Assembly (NCBI GenBank): GCA_028689735.1
Contig: JAQVCP010000002.1
Coordinates: forward strand, 1 to 64,000
Direction of reading: 5' to 3'
From: Hespellia sp.
GTDB lineage: Bacteria > Bacillota > Clostridia > Lachnospirales > Lachnospiraceae
DNA: 64,000 nt
In this document: one piece after another, positions 16,968 through 26,021 of the stretch
Position numbering within the stretch: position 1 is the stretch's first letter
Layout: each line of letters begins with the position of its first letter
Position numbers and translations under genes: made by a program
Notes under the pieces: model-generated
Database searches by the model: none
What the model saw: the letters and a program-made list of their open reading frames with translations, nothing else
Told to the model about the DNA's origin: nothing

Positions 16968-18855
16968 TTTTGCCTGGAAAAATATCATTCGGGATACCAA
17001 AACATACATTTATTATTTTGTCAACTGTGTTTTTTCGGTGTTTATCTTTTTTCTCTTTATAGCACTGGCAGGCCATCCTGTGTTTAAGCTGATCGATGTT
17101 AACAGTGCAATGTGGTATATTCTGGTTGCAGCACAACTGATTTCTGTCTGCTTTTCATTGTTTTTTATTACATATTCGGTCAAGAACTTTTTGCAGGCAA
17201 GAGGAAAACAATTCGGCATTATTGTCATACTTGGTGGAACTAAGAAACAATTAAACCAGCTTATCTTTTATGAAAACATTGTGATAGGTCTGAGCTCCAT
17301 TGTGTTTGGCATTTTAATTGGCATGCTGTTCTTTAAGATTTTCCTGTCAGCGGCGGAAAGAGTCATTCGGGGAGTGGAATTGAATTTTTACTTTCCTGCA
17401 AAAGCAATTGTAATGACAATCATTATCATGGGGCTTGTATTTTTGCTGATTGCAGTCATTGCCCCCAGACTGATAAGAAAAAGTAAAGTGGTTCAATTGA
17501 TCAAAGTAGAAGAAACGACAGAAAAAATGCCGAAGCGAACGGGGATGTACGCCGTGTTTGTTATCAGTACAACCGCTATTATTGTTGGTCTGCTGGCCAC
17601 AAAATATGTAGATATCGTGAGCTTTTTCCTGTTGCCTGTTGGAGTGGTCGCAGTTGGATCCTTTATGTGCATCGTGGTATATGAAGGAGTCCGCTTTTAC
17701 ATCTTTCTGTCGAAATCAAAAGGGAGCTATTATCAGGGGACGAGACTTCTGCTGATGTCGAACTTTATCAGTAAAATCCGCAGTAATCTGCAGCTGATCA
17801 CCATATCGGCGGTATTATATGGAATCACGTTTTTGTCTGTCATATTAATGGTGTCATCTACGAAGCATGTAGAAGACCTGATTCGCAAACAATGCCCGTA
17901 TGCGTATCTGTATACATCGTGGGACGAGAGTGCAGATACGGAAGGGAATGTAGAGCTGATCAGGAAAACTATGCAGAATGAGCCTGGATACAAGGAAATA
18001 AAGATGCTGTTCTGGGAAAAAGACTCGGAGGGCGACAATGGTTCTATGATCATGCCGGCAAGTATGTATAATCAGATTGCCCAATTTCTGAAGTATCCGA
18101 ATGTCCAGCTGCAGGGAGAAGAAGCCCTTGTGGTTGCAGGATCAGTAAAGCAGGGGAATCTTGAAATACCGGATGTATATCAGAAAATGTGTGAGAAACA
18201 GGGCCATCAATTAAAGGAAAAGGATACACAACAGAACATGATCTGGCTAACGGGGTACCTAAGTGGGACAACGGTTGTATCGGATGAAGTTTTTGAGGAA
18301 ATCGAAGATCAACTGGTCGTCAAGGAGTTCTATGCTTTCGACGTGAAAAACTGGACTTTGCTGAAGGACAAGACAAAGGATCTCCGCAGTTATTTCCAGC
18401 CATTAAGAGACAAGCAGCAGGCAACGTTCATATCAGACTATTCATATTATGAAACGGACAGGTTACAAAAAAATCTGATACTCTATATTGGCAGCATCCT
18501 TTGTTTTTCATTCTTACTGGGAATCACAAGTTTTATCTACTCCAGGTTATACTCAACCCTGGAAAAAGAATGCAATTACTATAGAAATATTGTTAAGATT
18601 GGTCTGTCAAGGAAAGAATTAACAAAAATAGTAAATAGAAATATCGGGATTATAATGTGGGTTCCATTTGTACTCGGGCTGCTCTTCTTATGGGGAGGGA
18701 TTCTGGTGATCGACCGATCGAGCGTCATATCAAATCTGAGTACCGGAGTGGTCTGCACAGGCATATATGGTGTGGTACAGGTGCTGATGGTATTAACGGT
18801 CAAAGGAATGTATAGAAAGAAAATAATAGAGGGTGTTTACGAAACCGCTATTTAA
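16954..18855 (+). CDS. BceB-type ABC transporter permease (second module)
   Basis: A 633-residue FtsX-type permease with about ten membrane helices and an extracellular domain of roughly 200 residues (about 305-505) between helices 7 and 8. It is shorter than the first module's permease because of a smaller extracellular domain, the region thought to set peptide specificity, so the two modules probably answer different peptides. The motif LEKECNYYRNIVKIGLSRKEL precedes the last helix group as in BceB. A terminator follows at 18868-18906. Confidence 0.9.
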   Translation: MTLFNFAWKNIIRDTKTYIYYFVNCVFSVFIFFLFIALAGHPVFKLIDVNSAMWYILVAAQLISVCFSLFFITYSVKNFLQARGKQFGIIVILGGTKKQLNQLIFYENIVIGLSSIVFGILIGMLFFKIFLSAAERVIRGVELNFYFPAKAIVMTIIIMGLVFLLIAVIAPRLIRKSKVVQLIKVEETTEKMPKRTGMYAVFVISTTAIIVGLLATKYVDIVSFFLLPVGVVAVGSFMCIVVYEGVRFYIFLSKSKGSYYQGTRLLLMSNFISKIRSNLQLITISAVLYGITFLSVILMVSSTKHVEDLIRKQCPYAYLYTSWDESADTEGNVELIRKTMQNEPGYKEIKMLFWEKDSEGDNGSMIMPASMYNQIAQFLKYPNVQLQGEEALVVAGSVKQGNLEIPDVYQKMCEKQGHQLKEKDTQQNMIWLTGYLSGTTVVSDEVFEEIEDQLVVKEFYAFDVKNWTLLKDKTKDLRSYFQPLRDKQQATFISDYSYYETDRLQKNLILYIGSILCFSFLLGITSFIYSRLYSTLEKECNYYRNIVKIGLSRKELTKIVNRNIGIIMWVPFVLGLLFLWGGILVIDRSSVISNLSTGVVCTGIYGVVQVLMVLTVKGMYRKKIIEGVYETAI

Positions 18856-18867
18856 AAGAATGGAAAC

Positions 18868-18906
18868 AAAGCTGTAAGCGTCAAAACGCGTACAGCTTTG
18901 TTTTTT
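18868..18906 (+). terminator. Intrinsic terminator of the second bceAB operon
   Basis: AAAGCTGT pairs with ACAGCTTT, with an inner GCGT/ACGC pair, followed by a T-run. It lies 12 bp after the permease stop. Confidence 0.85.
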
Positions 18907-19095
18907 GGCAAGTTTTTTTATCCGATACTGAAATAAGCACTCCTCAGGTCATCACTTCGTGTTCTGTTTATGTACCATCAATTTCCTTTTCTAAAATGAT
19001 AATATGTGGTAGAATCTAAATACTAAGGAAAACATTGTTTTATGAAACATGCTCGGAACAATGTGGAATGTATTCATGGAGAAAGAGGAATTGTT

Positions 19096-21936
19096 ATGAA
19101 GGTGTCAAATCAATTTATAAAAAAACTACTTACTGGAGTTGTCTGTCTTTTCATTGGACTTTCGCTGCTATTGACACCGTGTGAAAATGTGTATGCGACA
19201 GATGATGTGCTCCAGGTGGAACGTAAGGTTGTAAAAGTTGGATACAATCCGATTGAGGGATATTTTATGCAGTCGGAAGATGGCATAAAAAGCGGCTACG
19301 GCTATGATATTACGCAAAAGATGCTTGTCTATGAAAACTGGCAGTACGATTACGTGGGATATGAAGAAAACTACAGTCAGGATGATATGTTTGATCTTTT
19401 GGAGTCGGGGAAAGTCGATATGCTCGCTTACGCCTTGAAAACAGACGATAGAATGGAGAAATTCAGCTATTCGACTCTGCCAGTTGGCTATGTAGCCAGC
19501 CGGATTATTGCAAAAATCGGAAATAATGAATTTTCGGTGAATAACTTTGAAAAATGGGATGGCATAAAAGTAGGATTTCTTACGGATGGCAACGAAAGGG
19601 AAACTTTTAGCGAGTATGCGAAAAACAACGGATTTATATATCAGGAGGTTGTATTTGAAACCCGGGAAGCTTTGGAAACAGCCATCCAGCAAGATGAAAT
19701 CGACATTGCAGTAGCTCCTGATTTTACAACGTTTGATAATGTCTGGATCTTGGATCAGTTCGATGAAATACCAGTTTATGCTGCTGTAAATAAAAACAAT
19801 TCTGAACTTTTAAATGAGGTGAACAATGCACTTTCTAAAATAGAATCAGATGATGCAGAGTTTAGAGAAGAACTTTACCGCAAATACTACGCAGCAGATA
19901 TGGGCAGCGCAATTCCTTACACACAGGAAGAAGCTGCTTTTGTTGAACAAAGTGCAAAGGCGGGAAAGGTTTACAAAGCTTTAATCAATCCCGACCGAAA
20001 ACCATTATCTTATTATGAAGAGGGAGAGATGAAGGGGCTTTTGACAGATATCTGTCAGACAATTTTTGAGCGTTCAGGACTCAAGGTAGAATTTATTATC
20101 ACGCAGACTCGGGATGAATATGTGGAAGCGTTGGATGAGGCGGATATCATATGTGATTTCACCGGTGATTATGGAAAAGCAGAATTGAATGGATTCATAC
20201 GAACAGATACTTATTATAACAGTGCAACATCCATGCTTAGACGAAAGGATTATGATGGAACAGGCAACCGATGTGCAATTGTGGGGAGTAGTATCAGTGG
20301 ATGGCTACGGGACAATCTGGATGCAGAATTTCTAAGCTATGATTCCGTGGAAGAGTGCATACAGGCAGTGATAGATGGGGATGCCGATTTTCTGTATTCC
20401 TATACTCGATGTGTGCAGGATTGGGTTTACTCGGATGTGACGAATTCTCTCGTTGTGGTTGCAGATAATCATCAAAATACGGATTTTTCCATTGCCGTAA
20501 AAGGGAGTGAAAACAACAATCTTTCCTCGATTCTGGTCAAGAGCATTGGAACTATTACAAAAGAGGATATTTCACAGATATCGGATGCCTACACCTATTA
20601 TGAAAAAGGAAACCCTACATTACTTGCAATGATTTATGCACAGCCGGTTTTCTTTGTGCTGGTAATTATATTCGTTGTTATTTTCTTTTTTGGACTGGGA
20701 TTGTTTCTACTGGGTCTTCGCCAAAGAAAGCATGATAAAATAAGAAACAAAGAGTTGTCAGAAGCGCTGGATAATGCAAAAAAGGCAAATCAGGCAAGAG
20801 AAGATTTTTTTGCGAGAATCAGTCACGATATGAGGACACCGATGAATAGTATTCTGGGGCTGGTCAATCTTTCTGCGGATGAAACAGATGCGGAAATTTT
20901 AAAAGAAAATATGCATAAAATCAGGGAATCAGGAACGTATCTTTTGGGACTCATTAATGATACCCTGGATTATCAGAAATTTGACTCAGGTCACATGCGG
21001 CTGCATCCTGAAGTGATTTCTATACGGAAGTTGATTCACTCATGTACAGACATGGTAACAGAGAATGCAGACAAGAAAGGAATTACGTTTCGAATTGCAA
21101 ACAAAAATACAAATTTTGACGGATATGTTCTGGTCGATGTGATGTGTGTCAGAAAAATATTTTTAAATCTTATTTCCAATGCATTCAAATTTACTGCAGC
21201 AGGTGGAACGGTTGAACTTGGAATCGAGGAGTTAGGGCGAGACGGAAACATCGCCCATGATCGGATTACAGTGAAGGATACAGGAAGTGGAATGAGCCCG
21301 GAGTTTCTGGAGAATGGAATTTTTGAACCATTTTCTCAGGAGAATAATAAAATCACACCTCTGCATGAAGGCACAGGACTCGGTCTGTCTATCGTGAAAC
21401 AGTTGACAGATCTCATGGGAGCGGAACTGAGCGTGGAAAGTAAATCAGGGGAAGGAACTACGTTTACCATTGATATTGACTTCGAGATAGTGGAGTCTGG
21501 GAAGGCAGAAAATGTTGAAAATACAGAACAGACTAAAAAAAACATGGCCATCAGTCAAATAAAAGATAAAAGGATTCTTCTTGTTGAAGACCATCCGCTG
21601 AATGCACAGATTGTTACAAAGCTGCTGGAAAAGGCGGAATGTAAGGTCACATGGGCAAAAGACGGCAAAGTGGCAGTGGAGTTATTTGAAAAGTCTGAGT
21701 TGTTTCAATATGATGTTGTGTTAATGGATATTCGAATGCCCGTGATGAATGGAATAGATGCAACGAAATATATTCGGAAACTTGAAAGAGAAGATGCAAA
21801 AACGGTACCGATTATTGCGCTAACGGCAAATGGTTATGAAGAAGATGTCAGGAAATACATGGAGGCAGGTATGAACGAGTGCCTAATAAAACCCATTGAT
21901 CCGAATAAGTTATATGTGACAATTGCAAGTGTCTAA
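19096..21936 (+). CDS. Hybrid sensor kinase with solute-binding sensor domains
   Basis: About 946 residues. A signal peptide or anchor (KKLLTGVVCLFIGLSLLL) precedes two tandem SBP_bac_3-like domains (about 40-275 and 290-500), one membrane helix (near 525-550), a HisKA domain with His577 (RISHDMRTPMN), an ATPase domain (NLISNAFKFTA, DTGSGM, GTGLGLSIVKQL) and a C-terminal receiver with Asp878 (VLMDIRMPV) and KPID. The layout is BvgS/EvgS-like. No HPt domain or cognate regulator lies beside it, so the output partner is elsewhere. Ligands of such sensors are often amino acids or other small polar molecules; the one here is unknown. The start at 19096 has an AGAGGAA site; the frame from 19042 does not. 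Confidence 0.88.
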   Translation: MKVSNQFIKKLLTGVVCLFIGLSLLLTPCENVYATDDVLQVERKVVKVGYNPIEGYFMQSEDGIKSGYGYDITQKMLVYENWQYDYVGYEENYSQDDMFDLLESGKVDMLAYALKTDDRMEKFSYSTLPVGYVASRIIAKIGNNEFSVNNFEKWDGIKVGFLTDGNERETFSEYAKNNGFIYQEVVFETREALETAIQQDEIDIAVAPDFTTFDNVWILDQFDEIPVYAAVNKNNSELLNEVNNALSKIESDDAEFREELYRKYYAADMGSAIPYTQEEAAFVEQSAKAGKVYKALINPDRKPLSYYEEGEMKGLLTDICQTIFERSGLKVEFIITQTRDEYVEALDEADIICDFTGDYGKAELNGFIRTDTYYNSATSMLRRKDYDGTGNRCAIVGSSISGWLRDNLDAEFLSYDSVEECIQAVIDGDADFLYSYTRCVQDWVYSDVTNSLVVVADNHQNTDFSIAVKGSENNNLSSILVKSIGTITKEDISQISDAYTYYEKGNPTLLAMIYAQPVFFVLVIIFVVIFFFGLGLFLLGLRQRKHDKIRNKELSEALDNAKKANQAREDFFARISHDMRTPMNSILGLVNLSADETDAEILKENMHKIRESGTYLLGLINDTLDYQKFDSGHMRLHPEVISIRKLIHSCTDMVTENADKKGITFRIANKNTNFDGYVLVDVMCVRKIFLNLISNAFKFTAAGGTVELGIEELGRDGNIAHDRITVKDTGSGMSPEFLENGIFEPFSQENNKITPLHEGTGLGLSIVKQLTDLMGAELSVESKSGEGTTFTIDIDFEIVESGKAENVENTEQTKKNMAISQIKDKRILLVEDHPLNAQIVTKLLEKAECKVTWAKDGKVAVELFEKSELFQYDVVLMDIRMPVMNGIDATKYIRKLEREDAKTVPIIALTANGYEEDVRKYMEAGMNECLIKPIDPNKLYVTIASV

Positions 21937-21994
21937 GTAAGAACGCTGTGGTCGGAAAATGCCGTTTTTGGAAAAGAAAGGTGGCTCAAGAAAC

Positions 21995-22009
21995 ATGAAA
22001 ATACGATAA
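21995..22009 (+). CDS. Possible leader peptide MKIR
   Basis: A four-codon frame (Met-Lys-Ile-Arg-stop) with an AAAGGTGG site 10 nt upstream lies about 220 bp before the ABC-F gene. Short leader peptides of this kind control some resistance genes by ribosome stalling. The frame is too short for coding statistics and may be chance. Confidence 0.2.
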   Translation: MKIR

Positions 22010-22184
22010 CTGAACTTATTTATGAAAATGGCAACGTAGGTCTTATGCTGACTGGCATAGGATTTCATTTGATACCATTTCGTTCAGTGAGTGAATTCTC
22101 ATGTTTGGAAGACCACTGTATATTTTGTATACAACTTTTTGGGGGTACAATTTTATCCGAAAGTGGTTTGATAAGTGAGCAATC

Positions 22185-22220
22185 TCCCTCCTGAACGAAA
22201 TGTTTGGGAGGGATTTTTTT
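22185..22220 (+). promoter_or_regulatory. Terminator/attenuator overlapping the ABC-F ribosome site
   Basis: A 12-bp stem (22185-22196 with 22202-22213, two wobble pairs) and a 5-nt loop is followed by seven T. Its 3' arm contains the GGAGGG ribosome site and the T-run reaches the TTG start at 22219. If formed, the hairpin would both terminate transcription and hide the ribosome site. Attenuation is a known control mode for antibiotic-inducible ABC-F genes. Confidence 0.65.
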
Positions 22221-23643
22221 GTTATTAAGAGCTGAGAATTTACAAAAGGAATATGGAATACAGGAAATATTTGATATTAAGCAGATTGTGATTGAGGACG
22301 GTGCAAGGATTGGTCTTGTAGGGCGCAACGGAAGTGGAAAGAGTACACTTCTGGACGTCCTTGGCGGACGGATAAAGGCAGATGGAGGAATGATAAAACG
22401 ATATGGTGAAATCGCACAGATTCGACAGGACGCCGAGGCCGAGGGTGTCTCAGATGAGCAGCATATCAGCCGACTTGGACTGCGAAAGAGTGCGGTGGAG
22501 AGTGGCGGCGAGAAGATGCGACTTGCCATTGCTGCTGCATTTTCCAGACATGCACCATTGTTGTTTGCAGATGAGCCCACCACCAATCTGGATATGGAGG
22601 GGATTCAGCTGCTCACAAAGATGCTTGTGGGCTACCGGGGCGGACTGGTTCTGGTTTCCCATGACAGAAAACTGCTGGACGATGTATGCAATCAGATTTG
22701 GGAGTTGGAGAACGGGTCCCTGCGAATTTTCGATGGTAATTATTCGGCATGGACAGAGCAGAAGGAACGGGAGCGGGAGTTTCAGCAGTTTGAGTATGAA
22801 CAGTATCAAAAGGAGCGGACACGGCTGAAACGGTCAGTAATCGATATTGAAGAAGAGGCGCGTGGGATGAAGCGCCCGCCGAGAAAGATGGGAAGAAGTG
22901 AGTGGATGCTGTATAAAGGGATTGCATCCATGCAGCAGCAACACGTTTCCAGCCGTGGCACCGCGGTAAAGAGCAGACTGGAGCATCTGGAGAAAAAGGA
23001 AAAACCTTCGCAGCTTCCACAAGTGACTATGAAAGGGATGCACACCATCAAGATCAAGGCGAAATATGCAGCAAAGGTAACAGATTTGACTGTGGAATTT
23101 GGTGATCACAGAGTTCTGGATCAGGCGAAGCTTTGGATTGAATCAGGAAAGAAGACATTTTTAACCGGGGAAAATGGAGCAGGAAAAAGTACATTGCTTC
23201 GTGCTCTGCTGGAGCGAAGGGCGGGAACTATTATCACGGAGGATGCCAAAATCGGGTATTTTTCTCAGGGCCTGACGGAACTTCAGGAGGAGAAGACGGT
23301 TCTGGAGAATGTCAGGTACACTGCAGCTGAGCCGGAGCATATCTGCCGGGCGGTTCTGGCAAATCTCTATATGAGCAAGGAAGATATGAATAAAAAGATT
23401 GGTGTTTTATCCGGAGGAGAGCGAGTGAAGACTGCGCTGGCAAAGATATTGGTTTCCGGCTGCAATTTCTGCATATTGGACGAGCCCACCAATCACATGG
23501 ATCTCTATACTATGGAGGGGCTGGAGAATATGCTTGCGGATTATGAAGGAACGCTTCTGGTGGTCAGCCATGACCGGAGACTGACGGAGAAGCTGGCGGA
23601 TGTGGTGTATGAAGTACGGGAGGGAAAATGTATCAGAGTTTAG
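22219..23643 (+). CDS. ABC-F family ribosome-protection-type protein
   Basis: About 474 residues with two ATP-binding domains and no membrane segments. The first has Walker A GLVGRNGSGKST, signature SGGEKMRL and Walker B LLFADEPTTNLD; the second has LTGENGAGKST, LSGGERVKT and CILDEPTNHMD. A charged linker of about 80 residues (EQKEREREFQQFEYEQYQKE ...) joins them. ABC-F proteins act on the ribosome; the size and linker resemble Lsa/Vga/VmlR-like antibiotic-protection factors, but the drug class is not readable. The start is a TTG directly after a GGGAGG site inside an attenuator-like hairpin. Confidence 0.85.
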   Translation: MLLRAENLQKEYGIQEIFDIKQIVIEDGARIGLVGRNGSGKSTLLDVLGGRIKADGGMIKRYGEIAQIRQDAEAEGVSDEQHISRLGLRKSAVESGGEKMRLAIAAAFSRHAPLLFADEPTTNLDMEGIQLLTKMLVGYRGGLVLVSHDRKLLDDVCNQIWELENGSLRIFDGNYSAWTEQKEREREFQQFEYEQYQKERTRLKRSVIDIEEEARGMKRPPRKMGRSEWMLYKGIASMQQQHVSSRGTAVKSRLEHLEKKEKPSQLPQVTMKGMHTIKIKAKYAAKVTDLTVEFGDHRVLDQAKLWIESGKKTFLTGENGAGKSTLLRALLERRAGTIITEDAKIGYFSQGLTELQEEKTVLENVRYTAAEPEHICRAVLANLYMSKEDMNKKIGVLSGGERVKTALAKILVSGCNFCILDEPTNHMDLYTMEGLENMLADYEGTLLVVSHDRRLTEKLADVVYEVREGKCIRV

Positions 23644-23725
23644 CGATATCAAGCGAATTGCGCATATTTGCTTGAATCTGGAACAATAGCTGAGAGTTTG
23701 ACACAGGAAAACGATGGAGGATCTG

Positions 23726-25015
23726 TCAGTCCGGCAGTGAGAAGAAAAAGCTGCTTCCCCCGCCCTGTGCATCCTCCACCCAGATTCGTCCTCTGTGCAG
23801 ATGGATGATTTCCGCAGCGATGCAGAGTCCGAGACCAAAGTGGTCTTTATCGGTCCGGGAGGCCTGGGCGCGGTAAAAGCGTTCAAAGATCAAGTGCTTC
23901 TGTTCGTCTGGAATGCCGGGACCGGAGTCGGACACACGAATGAGACTGCGATGCGTCTCATGTATGAGCGAAAGTGTAACATGTCCTCCGGCGGGAGTGT
24001 AGCTGAGTGCATTGTCGAGAAGAACGGAGAGGACCTGTGAGATGCGCCCGCCGTCGCAGAGGCATTCCGGGAGCTGTTCTTCCGGCAGTTCGACAGCCAG
24101 ATGAATCTGCTGCGAACGGGCTAATAGTTCATACTTTTCATAGGTGTCAAGAAGCAAGGTGTCCAGTTGTGTGGGCACCTTTTTTACGTTCCAGCTATTG
24201 GCATCGGAACTGGCCAGTGTCAGCATCTCATGGACCAAACGGCTCATTCGTATGGATTCGGAGCGTATCGCCTCTGTGAAACGCGGCGCATCTTCCGGTG
24301 CGGCTTTTTTCAGAGCGGACACACTGGAGAGCACCACACTCAGAGGGGAGCGCAGTTCATGGGATGCAGAGGCAATAAACTGCGCTTGTTTTTTCTGGTT
24401 CTCCTCGATGGGTCGGATCAGACGCTTTGTAAAGAACCAGCAGAAGATTCCAAGCAGAAGAATTCCGGCAAGAACCAACAGTGCAAAAAACAATCGCTGA
24501 TGCAGAATCAAGGATTGTTCCGATGCCCGGGAGTAGAGAACAAGCGCATTGAGAACACCCTCGTTTTTCGGCAGCGTCATGACACAGATCTCATATTTCG
24601 TTCCACCCGCGTCTGTCATGGAAAAATGCTGTGAGTCGGACAGATGACGGTCAGCAGAGCGGGATGTAATATCAAAGCTATAGTCTGTTTTCGCCAAAGC
24701 AGCAGCCTGATTCAAAAGAGCAGAATCAGCATTGCTGTGAGCAAGACTGTTCATATAAAGTGGGGCTCCGTTGTCGTAGATAGATACCAGATAGTTTCCA
24801 TCCCGTTCCTGACTGGACAGCCATTCGTGGGTGATGACATCCTGTCCGGTCAAATAGGTCATCATAGTGTTGGTGGTATTGAGAAAGGACACATAATTAT
24901 TCCGGATCATCCCGTTCTCAGACAGATAGAGGCACAGAACGGTCATCATAATCAGAATAGCGCCGGTGACAGCAGTGAAAAAAAAGGTCAATTGCAGGTG
25001 CAGTTTCTTAAACAT
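23726..25015 (-). CDS. Histidine kinase of the cassette two-component system
   Basis: About 429 residues. Membrane helix 1 (about 7-28), an extracellular domain of roughly 125 residues, helix 2 (about 160-182), then HisKA with SASHELRSPLSVVLSS and an ATPase domain with LLDNALSYTPAGG, DSGPGIP and FGLGLCIAAEI. There is no clear HAMP domain. I chose Met at 25015 (MFKKLHLQL), which overlaps the regulator stop by 8 nt; an upstream Met lies deep in the regulator gene. It is transcribed with the regulator and away from the lipoprotein-transporter cassette it probably controls. Confidence 0.9.
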   Translation of the reverse strand: MFKKLHLQLTFFFTAVTGAILIMMTVLCLYLSENGMIRNNYVSFLNTTNTMMTYLTGQDVITHEWLSSQERDGNYLVSIYDNGAPLYMNSLAHSNADSALLNQAAALAKTDYSFDITSRSADRHLSDSQHFSMTDAGGTKYEICVMTLPKNEGVLNALVLYSRASEQSLILHQRLFFALLVLAGILLLGIFCWFFTKRLIRPIEENQKKQAQFIASASHELRSPLSVVLSSVSALKKAAPEDAPRFTEAIRSESIRMSRLVHEMLTLASSDANSWNVKKVPTQLDTLLLDTYEKYELLARSQQIHLAVELPEEQLPECLCDGGRISQVLSVLLDNALSYTPAGGHVTLSLIHETHRSLIRVSDSGPGIPDEQKHLIFERFYRAQASRTDKDHFGLGLCIAAEIIHLHRGRIWVEDAQGGGSSFFFSLPD

Positions 25016-25688
25016 GGTTTTCCTCCAGACAATATCCAACGCCGCGGATGGTTCTTAGCCTGACAGCGCTGTCCACGGAATCCAGACGCCGTCTCAGAAA
25101 ATGAATGTAGTTGTCCAGATTGCCGTCTTCCACTTCGGCATCTGGTCCCCAGACCCTGGAGAGAATCAGATTGCGGGGCAGAGTCTGTCCACAGTTACGT
25201 AGAAAAAACTCCAGGAGGGTGCCTTCTCTTTTGGACAGCAGAAATGTCTCAGAACCACAGCTTAGCCGACGTGTAGTAAAATGATAGGAAAGGTTTCCGC
25301 AGGTAAGACGCTCTGCGGCAGACAGAGTCGGCGGTCTCCGGATGATACAGCGGATTCGTGCCATCAGTTCTTCATATTCAAATGGTTTGACGATATAGTC
25401 ATCTGCTCCGCCGTCCAGGCCCAGGACCCGGTCGGAGAGTTCACCAAGCGCAGTGACCATTAGAATGGGAGTTGTGATTTCAAGTGCACGCGTCCGCTGT
25501 AAAATCGTGATTCCGTCCATAGAGGGAAGCATCCGGTCCAGAAGAATGACATCGGCAGATCTCTGTCGGATCAGATCCAGGCCGTCTGCCCCATCGTGAC
25601 AGACATCCACGGTATATCCCTCCTGTTCCATTTGATAGCGCAGTGAATCGCACAGTCGCACATCGTCTTCAATGATTAATATTCGCAT
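25008..25688 (-). CDS. OmpR-family response regulator of the cassette
   Basis: A 226-residue regulator with Asp51 (LLDRMLPS), Thr79 and Lys101 (VKPFEYEE) in the receiver, and an OmpR-type winged helix (LLSKREGTLLEFF ... HFLRRRLDS ... TIRGVGYCLEE). An AAGGAG site precedes the ATG. It is divergent from the lipoprotein gene, with a 333-bp spacer carrying four TTAGAG repeats before an extended -10; these repeats are its likely operator. Confidence 0.92.
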   Translation of the reverse strand: MRILIIEDDVRLCDSLRYQMEQEGYTVDVCHDGADGLDLIRQRSADVILLDRMLPSMDGITILQRTRALEITTPILMVTALGELSDRVLGLDGGADDYIVKPFEYEELMARIRCIIRRPPTLSAAERLTCGNLSYHFTTRRLSCGSETFLLSKREGTLLEFFLRNCGQTLPRNLILSRVWGPDAEVEDGNLDNYIHFLRRRLDSVDSAVRLRTIRGVGYCLEENHV

Positions 25689-25838
25689 AATGACTCCTTT
25701 ATATGTAGCTGTTCAAAATCTGATATTCCAATTTGGGAAAATCTGGTTCTGAACAGTTTCTTTTATATATTTACAATGAATGCAATCTTAGTTAAAACAT
25801 TCTACGAAAACAGTGTATCACACAAATCTTTATTTTTT

Positions 25839-25912
25839 CTCTAAGGTGACAATATTTTAGAGGAAAATTAGAGATACAATTAGAGAAAAGTTAGAGAATA
25901 TCTTGCTATACT
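25839..25912 (+). promoter_or_regulatory. TTAGAG repeat operator and extended -10 promoter
   Basis: TTAGAG occurs at 25857, 25868, 25880 and 25891 (spacings 11, 12, 11) with an inverted copy CTCTAA at 25839. TGC-TATACT at 25904-25912 is an extended -10 directly downstream. Helical phasing of direct repeats is typical of OmpR-family activators. The rest of the 25689-25838 spacer shows nothing I can name. Confidence 0.6.
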
Positions 25913-25930
25913 CAGTTTGAAGGAAGATTA

Positions 25931-26019
25931 TGTCAGGAGTTTTAGGAAAACCTGACACACAGCGTCAGTCCTTGGCGAAGGCAAATTCAAAATGGACTGA
26001 TGTTCCAAAAAGGAGGATA
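25931..26019 (+). ncRNA. Leader element, copy 1
   Basis: The mRNA leader holds a 7-bp inverted repeat (TGTCAGG ... CCTGACA) followed by a second stem, CGTCAGTCC pairing with GGACTGATG (9 bp, one G-U). It ends at the ribosome site of the lipoprotein gene. A diverged copy precedes the HlyD-like gene at 30123-30206. It is either a structured cis-RNA or a duplicated leader. Confidence 0.5.
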
Positions 26020-26021
26020 TC

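Noticed and set aside
21961-22193. Open plus-strand frame between the hybrid kinase and ABC-F genes
   Set aside because: It is open for about 75 codons, but has no good start with a ribosome site and no recognised similarity, and it overlaps the attenuator arm.
23726-25063. Several plus-strand frames opposite the histidine kinase
   Set aside because: They are antisense shadows of clear HisKA and ATPase motifs on the minus strand.
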